Assembly: GCF_030499515.1 (NCBI RefSeq)
Contig: NZ_JASTWJ010000001.1
Coordinates: forward strand, 3,080,001 to 3,144,000
Source: Streptomyces sp. DT2A-34
Lineage (GTDB): Bacteria; Actinomycetota; Actinomycetes; Streptomycetales; Streptomycetaceae
DNA: 64,000 bases
Reading direction: 5' to 3'
Shown here one piece after another: positions 48,477 to 58,855 of the stretch. The notes under the pieces are model-generated. The model made no database searches. It was not told where the DNA came from and was given only the letters and a program-made list of their open reading frames with translations. Position numbers and translations under genes: made by a program. Numbering within the stretch: the first letter of the stretch is position 1; each line of letters opens with the position of its first letter.

Positions 48477-49214
48477 ATGGAGCAGACACACACCTCCCAC
48501 AACGGCACGGCGGCGACTCCCGGCGCTCAGCGCCGGGTCCTCGTGGTCGAGGACGATCCGACCATCGTGGACGCCATCGCGGCCCGTCTGCGCGCCGAGG
48601 GTTTCCTCGTGCAGACCGCGGGCGACGGTCCGGCGGCCGTCGACACGGCCGAGGCCTGGCAGCCCGATCTGCTGATCCTCGACATCATGCTGCCGGGCTT
48701 CGACGGCCTGGAGGTGTGCCGCCGGGTGCAGGCCCAGCGGCCGGTACCGGTGCTGATGCTGACCGCGCGTGACGACGAGACCGACATGCTGGTCGGGCTC
48801 GGCGTCGGCGCCGACGACTACATGACCAAGCCGTTCTCGATGCGGGAGCTCGCGGCACGCGTGCACGTGCTGCTGCGCCGCGTCGAGCGGGCCGCGCTGG
48901 CCGCCACGACGCCGCGCTCGGGCATCCTGCGCCTCGGTGAGCTGGAGATCGACCACGCGCAGCGGCGGGTGCGGGTGCGCAGTGAGGATGTTCACCTCAC
49001 CCCGACCGAGTTCGACCTCCTGGTGTGCCTGGCGAACACCCCGCGCGCGGTGCTCTCCCGTGAGCAGCTGCTCGCCGAGGTGTGGGACTGGGCGGACGCC
49101 TCCGGCACCCGCACGGTCGACAGCCACATCAAGGCGCTGCGCCGGAAGATCGGCGCCGAGCGGATCCGTACGGTGCACGGCGTGGGCTACGCCCTGGAGA
49201 CCCCGACGCCATGA
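48477..49214 (+). CDS. OmpR-family response regulator
   Basis: 245 residues. Receiver domain with acidic pair (VVEDDPT), phosphoacceptor Asp in LLILDIMLPGFDG, Thr in LMLTARDD, Lys in DDYMTKPFS; winged-helix DNA-binding domain (PTEFDLLVCLANTPRAVLSR; TRTVDSHIKALRRKIG; RTVHGVGYALE). Overlaps the kinase start by four bases (ATGA). The frame is open for 22 more codons upstream, but this ATG begins the likely protein. Confidence 0.94.
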   Translation: MEQTHTSHNGTAATPGAQRRVLVVEDDPTIVDAIAARLRAEGFLVQTAGDGPAAVDTAEAWQPDLLILDIMLPGFDGLEVCRRVQAQRPVPVLMLTARDDETDMLVGLGVGADDYMTKPFSMRELAARVHVLLRRVERAALAATTPRSGILRLGELEIDHAQRRVRVRSEDVHLTPTEFDLLVCLANTPRAVLSREQLLAEVWDWADASGTRTVDSHIKALRRKIGAERIRTVHGVGYALETPTP

Positions 49215-50317
49215 GCGACGGGCCGGCCGCGCGGAGAGGCCCCGGGGAGCCCTGGGGCGGCGTACGTCCGTTCTCGATCAAGACCAAGCTGGGCGCGCTG
49301 GTCATCATCGCGGTGCTGATCACCACCGGCCTGTCGATGATCGCCGTGCGTACCCAGACGGAGCTGCGCTTCATCACGGTCTTCTCGATGATCGCCACCC
49401 TGCTCATTACGCAGTTCGTGGCGCATTCGCTCACCGCGCCGCTGGACGAGATGAACGCGGTGGCCCGGTCCATCTCGCACGGCGACTACACGCGCCGGGT
49501 GCGGGAGAACCGCCGGGACGAGCTGGGCGACCTGGCCGAGACGATCAACCGCATGGCCGACGAGCTGGCGGCCCAGGACCAGCAGCGCAAGGAGCTGGTG
49601 GCGAACGTCTCGCACGAGCTGCGCACCCCGATCGCGGGCCTGCGGGCCGTCCTGGAGAACGTGGTCGACGGCATCGCCGAGGCCGACCCCGAGACGATGC
49701 GCACGGCGCTGAAGCAGACCGAGCGGCTGGGCCGGCTCGTGGAGACGCTGCTGGACCTCTCCCGCCTGGACAACGGCGTCGTACCGCTGCGCTTGCGGCG
49801 CTTCGAGGTCTGGCCGTACCTGTCCGGCGTGCTGAAGGAGGCCAACATGGTCGCCTCCGCGCGCGGGGGCATGGCGTCGGGCTCCGGCAGTCACACCCGC
49901 ACGGACGTCCATCTGCACCTCGACGTCTCCCCGCCGGAGCTGACCGCGCACGCCGACCCCGAGCGCATCCACCAGGTCGTCGCCAACCTCATCGACAACG
50001 CGATCAAGCACAGCCCGCCGCACGGCCGCGTGACGGTCAAGGCGCGGCGCGGGGCGTATCCGGAGTCGCTGGAGCTGGAGGTCCTGGACGAGGGTCCGGG
50101 CATTCCGCGGTCGGACTGGCACCGGGTCTTCGAGCGGTTCAACCGGGGCGCCGTGATCCGGCCGCACGGGCCGGGCAGCGACGGCGGTACGGGGCTGGGG
50201 CTGGCGATCGCACGCTGGGCCGTCGATCTGCACGGCGGCCGGATCGGAGTGGCCGAATCCGAGCGGGGCTGCCGGATTCTTGTCACACTTCCAGGGCAGC
50301 CATCTTTGCCAAGTTGA
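49211..50317 (+). CDS. Sensor histidine kinase, partner of the adjacent regulator
   Basis: 368 residues. Two close membrane segments (about 27-45 and 54-72) with almost no extracellular loop, HAMP (ARSISHGDYTRRV), H-box LVANVSHELRTPI, N-box VANLIDNAIKHSPP, G-boxes VLDEGPGIP and GGTGLGLAIARW. The lack of an external sensor domain suggests that it senses within the membrane or through a partner. Operon with the response regulator. Confidence 0.94.
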   Translation: MSDGPAARRGPGEPWGGVRPFSIKTKLGALVIIAVLITTGLSMIAVRTQTELRFITVFSMIATLLITQFVAHSLTAPLDEMNAVARSISHGDYTRRVRENRRDELGDLAETINRMADELAAQDQQRKELVANVSHELRTPIAGLRAVLENVVDGIAEADPETMRTALKQTERLGRLVETLLDLSRLDNGVVPLRLRRFEVWPYLSGVLKEANMVASARGGMASGSGSHTRTDVHLHLDVSPPELTAHADPERIHQVVANLIDNAIKHSPPHGRVTVKARRGAYPESLELEVLDEGPGIPRSDWHRVFERFNRGAVIRPHGPGSDGGTGLGLAIARWAVDLHGGRIGVAESERGCRILVTLPGQPSLPS

Positions 50318-50598
50318 CGTAAAGTTCGAAGCGGAGCACCAAGATCCACGTGCGTCCCGGCTGACGGACACGTGTGATCAGGCAGAGCCCCGCGCCCTCG
50401 GCGTGCCGGGCCGCGGTCGCGCCTTCCCAGCTGAAGCGGAACCACGCTTGTTTCCCGCCATTTCCAGGCACGAAACACGCTTTCCGATGTGACTTACGCG
50501 ACGATGACCTTGCTCAGCCTGACCTTCCCGGCCATAGGGGCGTAGCCTTTATTCCCGCTGTCCATCACCTTGTGAAGCGGAAGAGGGCGGTTGCCGCC
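50318..50598. other. Gap between the kinase gene and kgd
   Basis: About 280 bases. Visible: an imperfect CACGTG...CACGTG pair (about 50349-50375) and a somewhat AT-richer stretch near 50540-50560 (atagggg..tagccttta) that could hold the kgd promoter. Nothing else could be supported. Confidence 0.35.
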
Positions 50599-53500
50599 GT
50601 GTCGCCACAGTCCCCCAGTAACTCGAGCATCTCGACCGACACCGACCAAGCGGGCAAGAACCCCGCGGCCGCGTTCGGTGCGAACGAGTGGCTCGTCGAC
50701 GAGATCTATCAGCAGTACCTCCAGGACCCCAATTCGGTAGACCGAGCCTGGTGGGACTTCTTCGCCGACTACAAGCCGGGGGCGCCCGCCGCCCCGGCTC
50801 CGGCGGGTACTGCGGCCGCGGGGGCCGCAGAGACCACCACCGCTCCAGCGGCTCCCGCCGCCCCGGCTGCTCCGGCCGCGCCTGCCGCTCCGTCGGTCCC
50901 CGCGCCGGCTCCCGCGGCCGCCGCGCCCGCCGCCCCGGCTCCGGCCCCGGCTGCGGCGAAGCCCGCCCCGGCCGCCAAGCCCGCTCAGCCGAAGAAGGCC
51001 GAGCCCGCCGCAGCCGCCGACGGTCCCGAGTACGTGACGCTGCGCGGCCCGTCCGCCGCGGTCGCGAAGAACATGAACGCCTCGCTGGAACTGCCCACGG
51101 CCACGTCCGTGCGCGCGGTGCCGGTGAAGCTGCTCTTCGACAACCGCATCGTCATCAACAACCACCTCAAGCGCGCCCGGGGCGGGAAGATCTCCTTCAC
51201 GCACCTGATCGGCTACGCGATGGTGCAGGCCATCAAGGCCATGCCGTCGATGAACTGGCACTACGCGGAGAAGGACGGGAAGCCCACCCTCGTCAAGCCG
51301 CCGCACGTCAACTTCGGCCTGGCCATCGACCTGGTGAAGCCCAACGGCGACCGCCAGCTCGTCGTCGCCGGCATCAAGAAGGCCGAGACGCTGAACTTCT
51401 TCGAGTTCTGGCAGGCCTACGAGGACATCGTCCGCCGCGCCCGCGACGGCAAGCTGACGATGGACGACTTCACCGGCGTGACGGTCTCCCTGACCAACCC
51501 CGGCGGCCTCGGCACCGTCCACTCCGTGCCGCGTCTGATGCCCGGCCAGTCGGTCATCATGGGCGTCGGCTCCATGGACTACCCCGCGGAGTTCCAGGGC
51601 ACCTCCCAGGACACCCTGAACAAGCTCGGCATCTCGAAGGTCATGACGCTCACGTCGACCTACGACCACCGGGTCATCCAGGGCGCCGCCTCGGGCGAGT
51701 TCCTGCGCGTCGTCGCGAACTACCTCCTCGGCGAGAACGGCTTCTACGACGAGATCTTCGAAGCCCTGCGCATCCCCTACGAGCCTGTCCGCTGGCTCAA
51801 GGACATCGACGCCTCGCACGACGACGACGTCACCAAGGCCGCCCGCGTCTTCGAGCTGATCCACTCCTACCGGGTCCGCGGCCATGTCATGGCCGACACC
51901 GACCCGCTGGAGTACAAGCAGCGCAAGCACCCCGACCTGGACATCACCGAGCACGGACTCACCCTCTGGGACCTGGAGCGCGAGTTCGCGGTCGGTGGCT
52001 TCGCCGGCAAGTCGATGATGAAGCTGCGCGACATCCTCGGCGTGCTGCGCGACTCGTACTGCCGCACCACCGGCGTCGAGTTCATGCACATCCAGGACCC
52101 GAAGCAGCGCAAGTGGATCCAGGACCGCATCGAGCGCTCGCACTCCAAGCCGGAGCGCGAGGAGCAGCTGCGCATCCTGCGCCGGCTCAACGCGGCGGAG
52201 GCCTTCGAGACGTTCCTGCAGACGAAGTACGTCGGCCAGAAGCGCTTCTCCCTGGAGGGCGGCGAGTCGGTCATCCCGCTGCTGGACGCGGTCCTCGACT
52301 CGGCCGCCGAGTCCCGCCTGGACGAGGTCGTCATCGGCATGGCCCACCGCGGCCGCCTGAACGTCCTCGCCAACATCGTCGGCAAGTCGTACGCCCAGAT
52401 CTTCCGTGAGTTCGAGGGCAACCTCGACCCGAAGTCGATGCACGGCTCCGGCGACGTCAAGTACCACCTGGGCGCCGAGGGCGTGTTCACCGGTCTGGAC
52501 GGCGAGCAGATCAAGGTCTCGCTGACCGCCAACCCCTCGCACCTGGAGGCGGTCGACCCGGTCCTCGAAGGTGTCGTCCGCGCCAAGCAGGACGTCATCA
52601 ACAAGGGCGGCACCGACTTCACGGTCCTGCCGATCGCCCTGCACGGCGACGCGGCCTTCGCGGGCCAGGGTGTGGTCGCGGAGACCCTGAACATGTCGCA
52701 GCTGCGCGGCTACCGCACCGGCGGCACGGTCCACATCGTCATCAACAACCAGGTCGGTTTCACGGCGGCGCCCGAGTCCTCGCGCTCCTCCATGTACTCG
52801 ACCGACGTGGCCCGCATGATCGAGGCCCCGATCTTCCACGTGAACGGCGACGACCCGGAGGCCGTGGTCCGCGTCGCGCGGCTCGCCTTCGAGTTCCGCC
52901 AGGCGTTCAACAAGGACGTGGTGATCGACCTCATCTGCTACCGCCGCCGCGGTCACAACGAGTCGGACAACCCGGCCTTCACCCAGCCGCTGATGTACGA
53001 CCTGATCGACAAGAAGCGCTCGGTGCGCAAGCTCTACACCGAGTCCCTCATCGGTCGCGGCGACATCACCCTGGAAGAGGCCGAGCAGGCGCTGCAGGAC
53101 TACCAGGGCCAGCTGGAGAAGGTCTTCACGGAGGTCCGCGAGGCCACCTCGCAGCCGGCCGCCGCGGAGCCCTCGGACCCGCAGGCCGAGTTCCCGGTCG
53201 CCGTGAACACCGCGGTGACCTCGGAGGTCGTCAAGCGGATCGCCGAGTCCCAGGTCAACATCCCCGACCACATCACCGTCCACCCGCGTCTGCTGCCGCA
53301 GCTGCAGCGCCGGGCGTCGATGGTCGAGGACGGCACCATCGACTGGGGCATGGGCGAGACCCTCGCGGTCGGCTCCCTGCTGCTGGAGGGCGTCCCGGTC
53401 CGCCTGGCCGGCCAGGACTCGCAGCGCGGTACGTTCGGCCAGCGCCACGCGGTCATCATCGACCGTGAGACGGGCGAGGAGTACACGCCGCTGCAGTACC

Positions 53501-54387
53501 TCTCCGAGGACCAGGCGCGGCTGAACGTCTACAACTCCCTGCTGTCCGAGTACGCGGCGATGGGCTTCGAGTACGGCTACTCGCTGGCCCGCCCCGACGC
53601 GCTCGTGATGTGGGAGGCCCAGTTCGGCGACTTCGTCAACGGCGCCCAGACGGTCGTGGACGAGTTCATCTCGTCGGCCGAGCAGAAGTGGGCGCAGACC
53701 TCCGGTGTGGTCCTGCTCCTGCCGCACGGCTACGAGGGCCAGGGCCCGGACCACTCCTCGGCCCGCCCGGAGCGGTTCCTGCAGCTCTGCGCGCAGAACA
53801 ACATGACGGTCGCGATGCCGACGTCCCCGTCGAACTACTTCCACCTCCTGCGGTGGCAGGTGCACAACCCGCACCACAAGCCGCTGGTCGTCTTCACCCC
53901 GAAGTCGATGCTGCGTCTGAAGGCCGCCGCGGCGAAGGCGGAGGAGTTCACGACCGGGCAGTTCCAGCCGGTCATCGGCGACGCGTCGGTCGACCCGGCC
54001 GCCGTCAAGAAGGTCGTCTTCTGCGCCGGCAAGGTCTACTACGACCTCGAGGCCGAGCGGAAGAAGCGCGGCGTCACGGACACGGCGATCCTCCGCATCG
54101 AGCGCCTGTACCCGCTGCCGGGTGCCGAGATCCAGGCCGAGATCGCCAAGTACCCGAACGCCGAGAAGTACCTGTGGGCCCAGGAGGAGCCGGCGAACCA
54201 GGGTGCGTGGCCGTTCATCGCGCTCAACCTGATCGACCACCTGGACCTGGCGGTCGGCGCGGACGTCCCGCACGGCGAGCGCCTGCGCCGCATCTCGCGT
54301 CCGCACTCCTCGTCCCCGGCCGTCGGTTCCGCCAAGCGGCACCAGGCCGAGCAGGAGCAGCTGGTGCGTGAGGTGTTCGAGGCCTGA
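50599..54387 (+). CDS. kgd: Kgd-type multifunctional 2-oxoglutarate decarboxylase/dehydrogenase (E1/E2 fusion)
   Basis: 1262 residues from a GTG giving [11 protein letters not shown]-terminal E1 leader helix ([18 protein letters not shown]), an Ala/Pro linker of about 80 residues, an E2-like succinyltransferase domain with catalytic His in [13 protein letters not shown], then the thiamine-diphosphate E1 ([39 protein letters not shown]) and the C-terminal transketolase-like part. There is no lipoyl domain, as in mycobacterial Kgd and corynebacterial OdhA. It runs the 2-oxoglutarate to succinyl-CoA step of the TCA cycle with external lipoyl E2/E3. Transcribed alone, ended by a strong terminator. 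Confidence 0.96.
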   Translation: MSPQSPSNSSISTDTDQAGKNPAAAFGANEWLVDEIYQQYLQDPNSVDRAWWDFFADYKPGAPAAPAPAGTAAAGAAETTTAPAAPAAPAAPAAPAAPSVPAPAPAAAAPAAPAPAPAAAKPAPAAKPAQPKKAEPAAAADGPEYVTLRGPSAAVAKNMNASLELPTATSVRAVPVKLLFDNRIVINNHLKRARGGKISFTHLIGYAMVQAIKAMPSMNWHYAEKDGKPTLVKPPHVNFGLAIDLVKPNGDRQLVVAGIKKAETLNFFEFWQAYEDIVRRARDGKLTMDDFTGVTVSLTNPGGLGTVHSVPRLMPGQSVIMGVGSMDYPAEFQGTSQDTLNKLGISKVMTLTSTYDHRVIQGAASGEFLRVVANYLLGENGFYDEIFEALRIPYEPVRWLKDIDASHDDDVTKAARVFELIHSYRVRGHVMADTDPLEYKQRKHPDLDITEHGLTLWDLEREFAVGGFAGKSMMKLRDILGVLRDSYCRTTGVEFMHIQDPKQRKWIQDRIERSHSKPEREEQLRILRRLNAAEAFETFLQTKYVGQKRFSLEGGESVIPLLDAVLDSAAESRLDEVVIGMAHRGRLNVLANIVGKSYAQIFREFEGNLDPKSMHGSGDVKYHLGAEGVFTGLDGEQIKVSLTANPSHLEAVDPVLEGVVRAKQDVINKGGTDFTVLPIALHGDAAFAGQGVVAETLNMSQLRGYRTGGTVHIVINNQVGFTAAPESSRSSMYSTDVARMIEAPIFHVNGDDPEAVVRVARLAFEFRQAFNKDVVIDLICYRRRGHNESDNPAFTQPLMYDLIDKKRSVRKLYTESLIGRGDITLEEAEQALQDYQGQLEKVFTEVREATSQPAAAEPSDPQAEFPVAVNTAVTSEVVKRIAESQVNIPDHITVHPRLLPQLQRRASMVEDGTIDWGMGETLAVGSLLLEGVPVRLAGQDSQRGTFGQRHAVIIDRETGEEYTPLQYLSEDQARLNVYNSLLSEYAAMGFEYGYSLARPDALVMWEAQFGDFVNGAQTVVDEFISSAEQKWAQTSGVVLLLPHGYEGQGPDHSSARPERFLQLCAQNNMTVAMPTSPSNYFHLLRWQVHNPHHKPLVVFTPKSMLRLKAAAAKAEEFTTGQFQPVIGDASVDPAAVKKVVFCAGKVYYDLEAERKKRGVTDTAILRIERLYPLPGAEIQAEIAKYPNAEKYLWAQEEPANQGAWPFIALNLIDHLDLAVGADVPHGERLRRISRPHSSSPAVGSAKRHQAEQEQLVREVFEA

Positions 54388-54410
54388 GCCTCTGACACCG
54401 GGTGACCGAC

Positions 54411-54454
54411 GGAACCGGCCCCGACGCCTCGTCCGAGGTGTCGGGGCCGGTTCC
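54411..54454. terminator. Strong terminator between kgd and the VMAP operon
   Basis: A 21-base stem with one mismatch (ggaaccggccccgacgcctc against the downstream copy ending ggggccggttcc) around a two-base centre. It lies between convergent genes and should stop transcription from both sides. Confidence 0.85.
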
Positions 54455-54469
54455 TTGTCCCAGCCGTCC

Positions 54470-57400
54470 TCAGAAGAGCGAGTGCCCGAGGGGCGGGTCG
54501 TAGAGGACCGCGAGGCCCCGGGCCCAGGCGTGAGCGGGGGCGTCCTGGTCGGCGCGCAGCAGGCGGACCCGTTCGAGGAGGTCCGCCACCGTACCGGCGG
54601 TGGACACCAACTCGGCGGCCCGGGCATGGAACTCCGCGCAGTCGCGGTGGTCGTCGCCGCGCCGCCACAGCACCAGTCCGTACCCGCCGCCCAGCGCCGC
54701 CTCCAACGCACCGGTTCCCCTGCCGGTGCTCAGCGACCCGCAGTGGACCGGCACGGTCGCCAGGGGCGCGAACAGCAGCTCGGCGTGCGGGTCCCGGCCG
54801 GACTCGTGTACGAGGGACAGGGGCCGCAGCGGGCCGTTGCTGACGCCGGCCCAGCGGAATCGCCGTGATGCCTCGTCGTCCTGGTGGAACAGGCTTTCCC
54901 GCTCCAGCGCCACACTGACCCGGCAGCGCTGCCCCAACCGCTGGTGTGCGGTCTCCCATTCCTCGAACGGCTCGTCGAGCAGGGGACCGGGCGGCACGAC
55001 GAAGACGACGTGTGCCCGCTCACCGTGCGCCTCGCTGAACCTGACGGCCGCCTCGAACTCGCTGTGGCGGTACGCCGACAGGGGCGAGGGCCATCCGCCG
55101 GAGCTCTCCTGAACGGTCCGCAGGTCCTCCCCCGCCCGGCGGCACAGCCGCCAGCCGTGCCCGCCGGGGGCCTGGACCAACTCGACGAAGATGTCCGAAC
55201 GGGCAAGTGACCGCCCCTTGTTCAGGACGCCGAGCACCTGTCGCCGTGCCTCCCCGTCGAGACACCTGAAAGCCACATCCTCCGTCCACCCCCGCAGTTC
55301 GACCAGCGCCCGGTGGTCCTCCCCATGGCCCGCCCCGAGGCGATGGGCCCAGATGTGCGCGGCGCACAGCGCGATGACCTCCAGTCCCTGGCCGTACGCG
55401 GCCAACAGCCGCAGCCCGTCCCCCCAGTCGCGCGGCGCCTCGTCCACCTCTACGCCTGCCAGTTCCAACGGGCCTCGCGCCTCATCGCGGCAGGACGGTG
55501 GGGTGAGGGCCGCCACGATTCCGTACAGGCGGGTGCGCAGCGCCGGAGTGAGGGCCGCGGGGCTGTCCCCCGTCTCCTGCGCGAGGCTCTCCTGGACCGC
55601 GGGCCAGCTCCCGGCGTGGTCCAGGCGGCCGAGGTGGTACCGGTCGTGTGCGCGCATGATGTCGTGCCACAGGCGTGCCGTCGGCTCGGATGCCTCGAAC
55701 CGGGCACGCAACGCCCCCATGGACGCGAAGACCATGCTCCGCGGGGGGCCGGGCGGGCCCAGCCAGGCCAGGCCGACGGCCGTCCCGAGATTCCGGTCGA
55801 TGACGGGGCCGCCGACAGCGGACGGCGGCAGGTCGATGCCGGGCACCCGGAACCCGGGACCGAACGCCTCGGCCACTTCTCCCGTGCCGGTCCAGCGCGC
55901 CAGCCGCATCGGCAGGGCGCGCAGCCCCTGCACCAGTACCTCGCTCGGTCGCGGCCCCGGATCGGCGAGCCACACGCATTCGTGCTCGACCCCCTCGGGG
56001 AGCCGCACGAGCGCCGGTCGGGGTTCGACGGGCCCGGCCGTGTCATGGACCAACTGGCCGGGGAGCCTGCGTCCGTCGTCCAGGGTGACCACGACCGTGT
56101 CCGCTTCGCCGAGTACGTCCGCCGCGGTCAGCACCCATCCCGGCGCCACCAGCACACCGCAGCCGGTGTGCGTCTCGGCCGTGCCGTCGGCGCTGAGGCC
56201 CACCACACAGCGGTGGGTCAGTGCGTCCAACCGGTGCACGGGACTCACGTACGCGGTCGGCACCGGCGTCCGGTCCACCGCCCGTGCCAGGGCCGCCGGA
56301 TGGTCGGCACAGGCCTGGGCCCGCGCCTCGGCCTCCCCCCGGGACACGTGCAGCATCCGCATGAGGTAGGCGACCGAGTCCTGGCGGGACAGGGCACCGA
56401 CGGGAACGACACGGCAGCGGGGCGAGTCGGGCACCGCTCGTGCCGTGACCAGCACCTGGGTGTGCGCGGTGAGTTCGGTCAGTGCGTCGAGGTCCTGGCC
56501 GTCCCAGTCGTCGACGACCCACAGGAGGCTGTCCGGCTTCGAGCGCCGCCGCACGGATCCGGGGTGGTCGCCCGACGCCGTCCACCGCACCTCGTCGTAG
56601 TCGTCCCCGAACCGATGCACGTACTCGACCGCCATCGCGGTCTTGCCGACGCCCGGTTCGCCGCTCAGGACGAGGACGGCTCCGGCCCGCCGGGCCTGCC
56701 GCAAGCGCTCGGGCAGGGCGTGGAGCTGGTCGCCACGTCCGGTGAAGTACGGGTCTCGCGCGGGCACCTGCGCCTCGTCGGCCCTCATCGCTCGGGGGAA
56801 TCGCGTCGCCCCTGCCCGACGACGTGTGACCGAGCCCCCGATGTCGAGGTCGAGCGCCTCGAGCAACAGCTCCTCGGCCTCCGCCTCACCGACCGCGTCC
56901 AAGGCCGGAGGGAAGCCGGGCCAGCTCTCCTCCGTCAGCCGCATCCCGAGGGCGACCAGGGCGAAGAGGCCGGGCCTTCCCTCCCCGACCAGGTACAGCG
57001 CGTCCCACCACTCGTCAGGTCGACGGACACCGGGCTGGAGCAGCGCCTCGCTCAGCATCACCAGCACCCGTCCGGCGGGCGGACGCGTCACACCCAGGTC
57101 GCGCACGGTCGCCAGGGCGTCGACCAGGTCCCGGTACGGCCCCGGATCCCACCGCGTCTCGACGACCTCCATGCCGTACGAATTCAGCACCCGCCCGGCC
57201 CAGGCCGCCCACGGCCGGTCGTAGCCCGCGTAGAGGATGGTGCAGCGCACGGGAGTCACGGGCTCCTCCAGAGGTGCCGTCCTGCGTTGCCGCTCCTCCG
57301 GCACCGCCACCTCACCCCCGTACCGCCGCACCACCATCCGCGACACCTCGGCGAACGCCCCCGGTACGCCCGCCTCGGCACCCCTCGGCAGCTCGCCGCC

Positions 57401-58855
57401 GGTGAGCAGGGCGTGGGCCAGGGCGGGGAAGTTGCGGGCCCGCCGGCCGAAGTGCCGGTCGACGTAGTCGCCGCAGTGCTTCAGCACGAGCAGGGCGTCG
57501 CCGAGGGGCAGCAGGTTCAGGAGCTGTTCGCGCGCCCCCGGCAGGAACTCGTACCAGTCGTCACGCCCGCCCCTGCGCAGCAGCCCGCTCAGGATCACCT
57601 CCGCGAGCACGGCCGGGCCGGTCGCGGGCAGCATGGCACGCTGGACGAGCTGCATCACCGGGATGGTGAGCGGTACGGCGGACAGGAGCACGGCGAGCTC
57701 GACGGCGTGGTGGGAAGCGGTCGCGCGGAAGACGGTCAGCGGCTCCTCGGCCGGCTCACGGCGCCCCGCCCGGTCACGCTCCGGTGCGGTGTGGTCCGCG
57801 CGGACCCAGGCCGCGGCGGCCGACAGGGTCACTCCCGTGCTGCCGGACAGCAGCCTCGCCCAGGTGCCGAACGCCGCGCCGGTCAGGCCGAGCACCGGCA
57901 CGGGCAGCGCGCCGGCCGGCGAGGGGGCGGGGGTGAAGTCCATGCGCGCGCCCAGGCCTTCACGGCGGCGCAGGGTTCCGGGGAGCGCGGGCAGGTGGGT
58001 GCGCTGCCACATCCGCTGGGGCAACGGCTGGACGACGGCGACCGGCGCCGCCTGCGCCCAGTCGTGGAGGAGTCGCTGCATGCGGCCGTCGCGCCAGAGC
58101 GGCCCCGCGCAGTCGCTGAGGACGAGGGTCAGCTGATGGCCGGTCGGGTCGCGCAGCTGCTCGGCGGGGCGCGGCGCACGGTCGCGGCGGCGCGAGGGGG
58201 CGACGAGGAGGGCGCCGTCGGGGCCTTCGTGGACGTAGTGGACGAGCACCTCGCGGAAGGCGCCGGTGCCCGCGCAGATCTGGCTGAGCTCGCTGAGGGC
58301 CTTGTCCCAGACGGGTGTCGACGTCGAGGCGTCCATCAGCAGCCGCAGCCGGGCCTGGCGGCGGACGACAGGCGTGCGGACGGGCAGCAGCAGGCCGGTC
58401 TCCGCGGCGCGTTCCGCGGTGGCCTGTTCGTCCAGCCGGTGGGCGACGGCGCGGACCGGTGGGTGGTAGCGCTGGAGCGGCAGCAGGGCGCGCTGGAGCC
58501 GGAGGGAGCGGGGCAGGGCGGTGGCCGCGGGGACGCGCACGCGGATGAAGGAGTCGCCGAGCGGGGGCGTCGTGGCGCGCGGCCCGGAGGGCGTGGGGTC
58601 CGGATACAGGCGGGCCCGGTCGGACTCGGAACCGGCGGGATCCCGCTGTTCCGGAGTCGGTCGCCGGGCGGGCGGGGGCTCGTCGTCCGCAGGGGCCGGG
58701 TGGGGCCGCGGGGGTGACTCGGGCGGGGCCGTCGGCTCGACGGGGGTCACATGGCGGGCCAGCCACAAGGCCTCCGCGAGTTCGCGGGCGGAGGGCTCGG
58801 CGCCCAGTGCGCGCAGCCGTTCGGCCAGCCTGCCGATCGCGCCCCCGGCACTCAT
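54470..58855 (-). CDS. vWA-like/TIR-like/NTPase/pseudo-trypsin/VMAP-C multidomain protein
   Basis: 1461 residues, intact. By position: 1-35 a small helical head, 36-100 Pro-rich spacer; about 100-360 a SAV_2336-type domain whose core is LLMDASTS (174-179, a DxSxS as in vWA metal sites) and TLVLSDCAG; about 535-640 a TIR-like domain (CTILYAGYDRPWAAWAGR, RVLVMLSEALL); about 700-860 a P-loop NTPase (GEPGVGKTA at 732, LLWVVDDWD at 777); about 875-1060 a trypsin-like domain with Asp in place of the usual His (LTAADVLG) and no GxSGG; about 1200-1461 a VMAP-C-like domain (DIFVELVQ start, GYGLVLWRR, LAVLYDPPL). Together with the MoxR gene just upstream it looks like the vWA + VMAP part of a ternary conflict system in one chain. 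Start overlaps the MoxR stop by one base. Confidence 0.85.
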   Translation of the reverse strand: MSAGGAIGRLAERLRALGAEPSARELAEALWLARHVTPVEPTAPPESPPRPHPAPADDEPPPARRPTPEQRDPAGSESDRARLYPDPTPSGPRATTPPLGDSFIRVRVPAATALPRSLRLQRALLPLQRYHPPVRAVAHRLDEQATAERAAETGLLLPVRTPVVRRQARLRLLMDASTSTPVWDKALSELSQICAGTGAFREVLVHYVHEGPDGALLVAPSRRRDRAPRPAEQLRDPTGHQLTLVLSDCAGPLWRDGRMQRLLHDWAQAAPVAVVQPLPQRMWQRTHLPALPGTLRRREGLGARMDFTPAPSPAGALPVPVLGLTGAAFGTWARLLSGSTGVTLSAAAAWVRADHTAPERDRAGRREPAEEPLTVFRATASHHAVELAVLLSAVPLTIPVMQLVQRAMLPATGPAVLAEVILSGLLRRGGRDDWYEFLPGAREQLLNLLPLGDALLVLKHCGDYVDRHFGRRARNFPALAHALLTGGELPRGAEAGVPGAFAEVSRMVVRRYGGEVAVPEERQRRTAPLEEPVTPVRCTILYAGYDRPWAAWAGRVLNSYGMEVVETRWDPGPYRDLVDALATVRDLGVTRPPAGRVLVMLSEALLQPGVRRPDEWWDALYLVGEGRPGLFALVALGMRLTEESWPGFPPALDAVGEAEAEELLLEALDLDIGGSVTRRRAGATRFPRAMRADEAQVPARDPYFTGRGDQLHALPERLRQARRAGAVLVLSGEPGVGKTAMAVEYVHRFGDDYDEVRWTASGDHPGSVRRRSKPDSLLWVVDDWDGQDLDALTELTAHTQVLVTARAVPDSPRCRVVPVGALSRQDSVAYLMRMLHVSRGEAEARAQACADHPAALARAVDRTPVPTAYVSPVHRLDALTHRCVVGLSADGTAETHTGCGVLVAPGWVLTAADVLGEADTVVVTLDDGRRLPGQLVHDTAGPVEPRPALVRLPEGVEHECVWLADPGPRPSEVLVQGLRALPMRLARWTGTGEVAEAFGPGFRVPGIDLPPSAVGGPVIDRNLGTAVGLAWLGPPGPPRSMVFASMGALRARFEASEPTARLWHDIMRAHDRYHLGRLDHAGSWPAVQESLAQETGDSPAALTPALRTRLYGIVAALTPPSCRDEARGPLELAGVEVDEAPRDWGDGLRLLAAYGQGLEVIALCAAHIWAHRLGAGHGEDHRALVELRGWTEDVAFRCLDGEARRQVLGVLNKGRSLARSDIFVELVQAPGGHGWRLCRRAGEDLRTVQESSGGWPSPLSAYRHSEFEAAVRFSEAHGERAHVVFVVPPGPLLDEPFEEWETAHQRLGQRCRVSVALERESLFHQDDEASRRFRWAGVSNGPLRPLSLVHESGRDPHAELLFAPLATVPVHCGSLSTGRGTGALEAALGGGYGLVLWRRGDDHRDCAEFHARAAELVSTAGTVADLLERVRLLRADQDAPAHAWARGLAVLYDPPLGHSLF

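Noticed and set aside
50494..54711. Very long open frame on the minus strand over kgd
   Set aside because: It is the antisense shadow of kgd in high-GC DNA: low-complexity Asp/Arg/Val/Leu composition, no family motif, and kgd is unmistakable.
55313..58717. Long plus-strand frame opposite the 1461-residue protein
   Set aside because: Arg/Gly/Pro-rich shadow; the minus-strand frame has the coherent domains and the coupled start.
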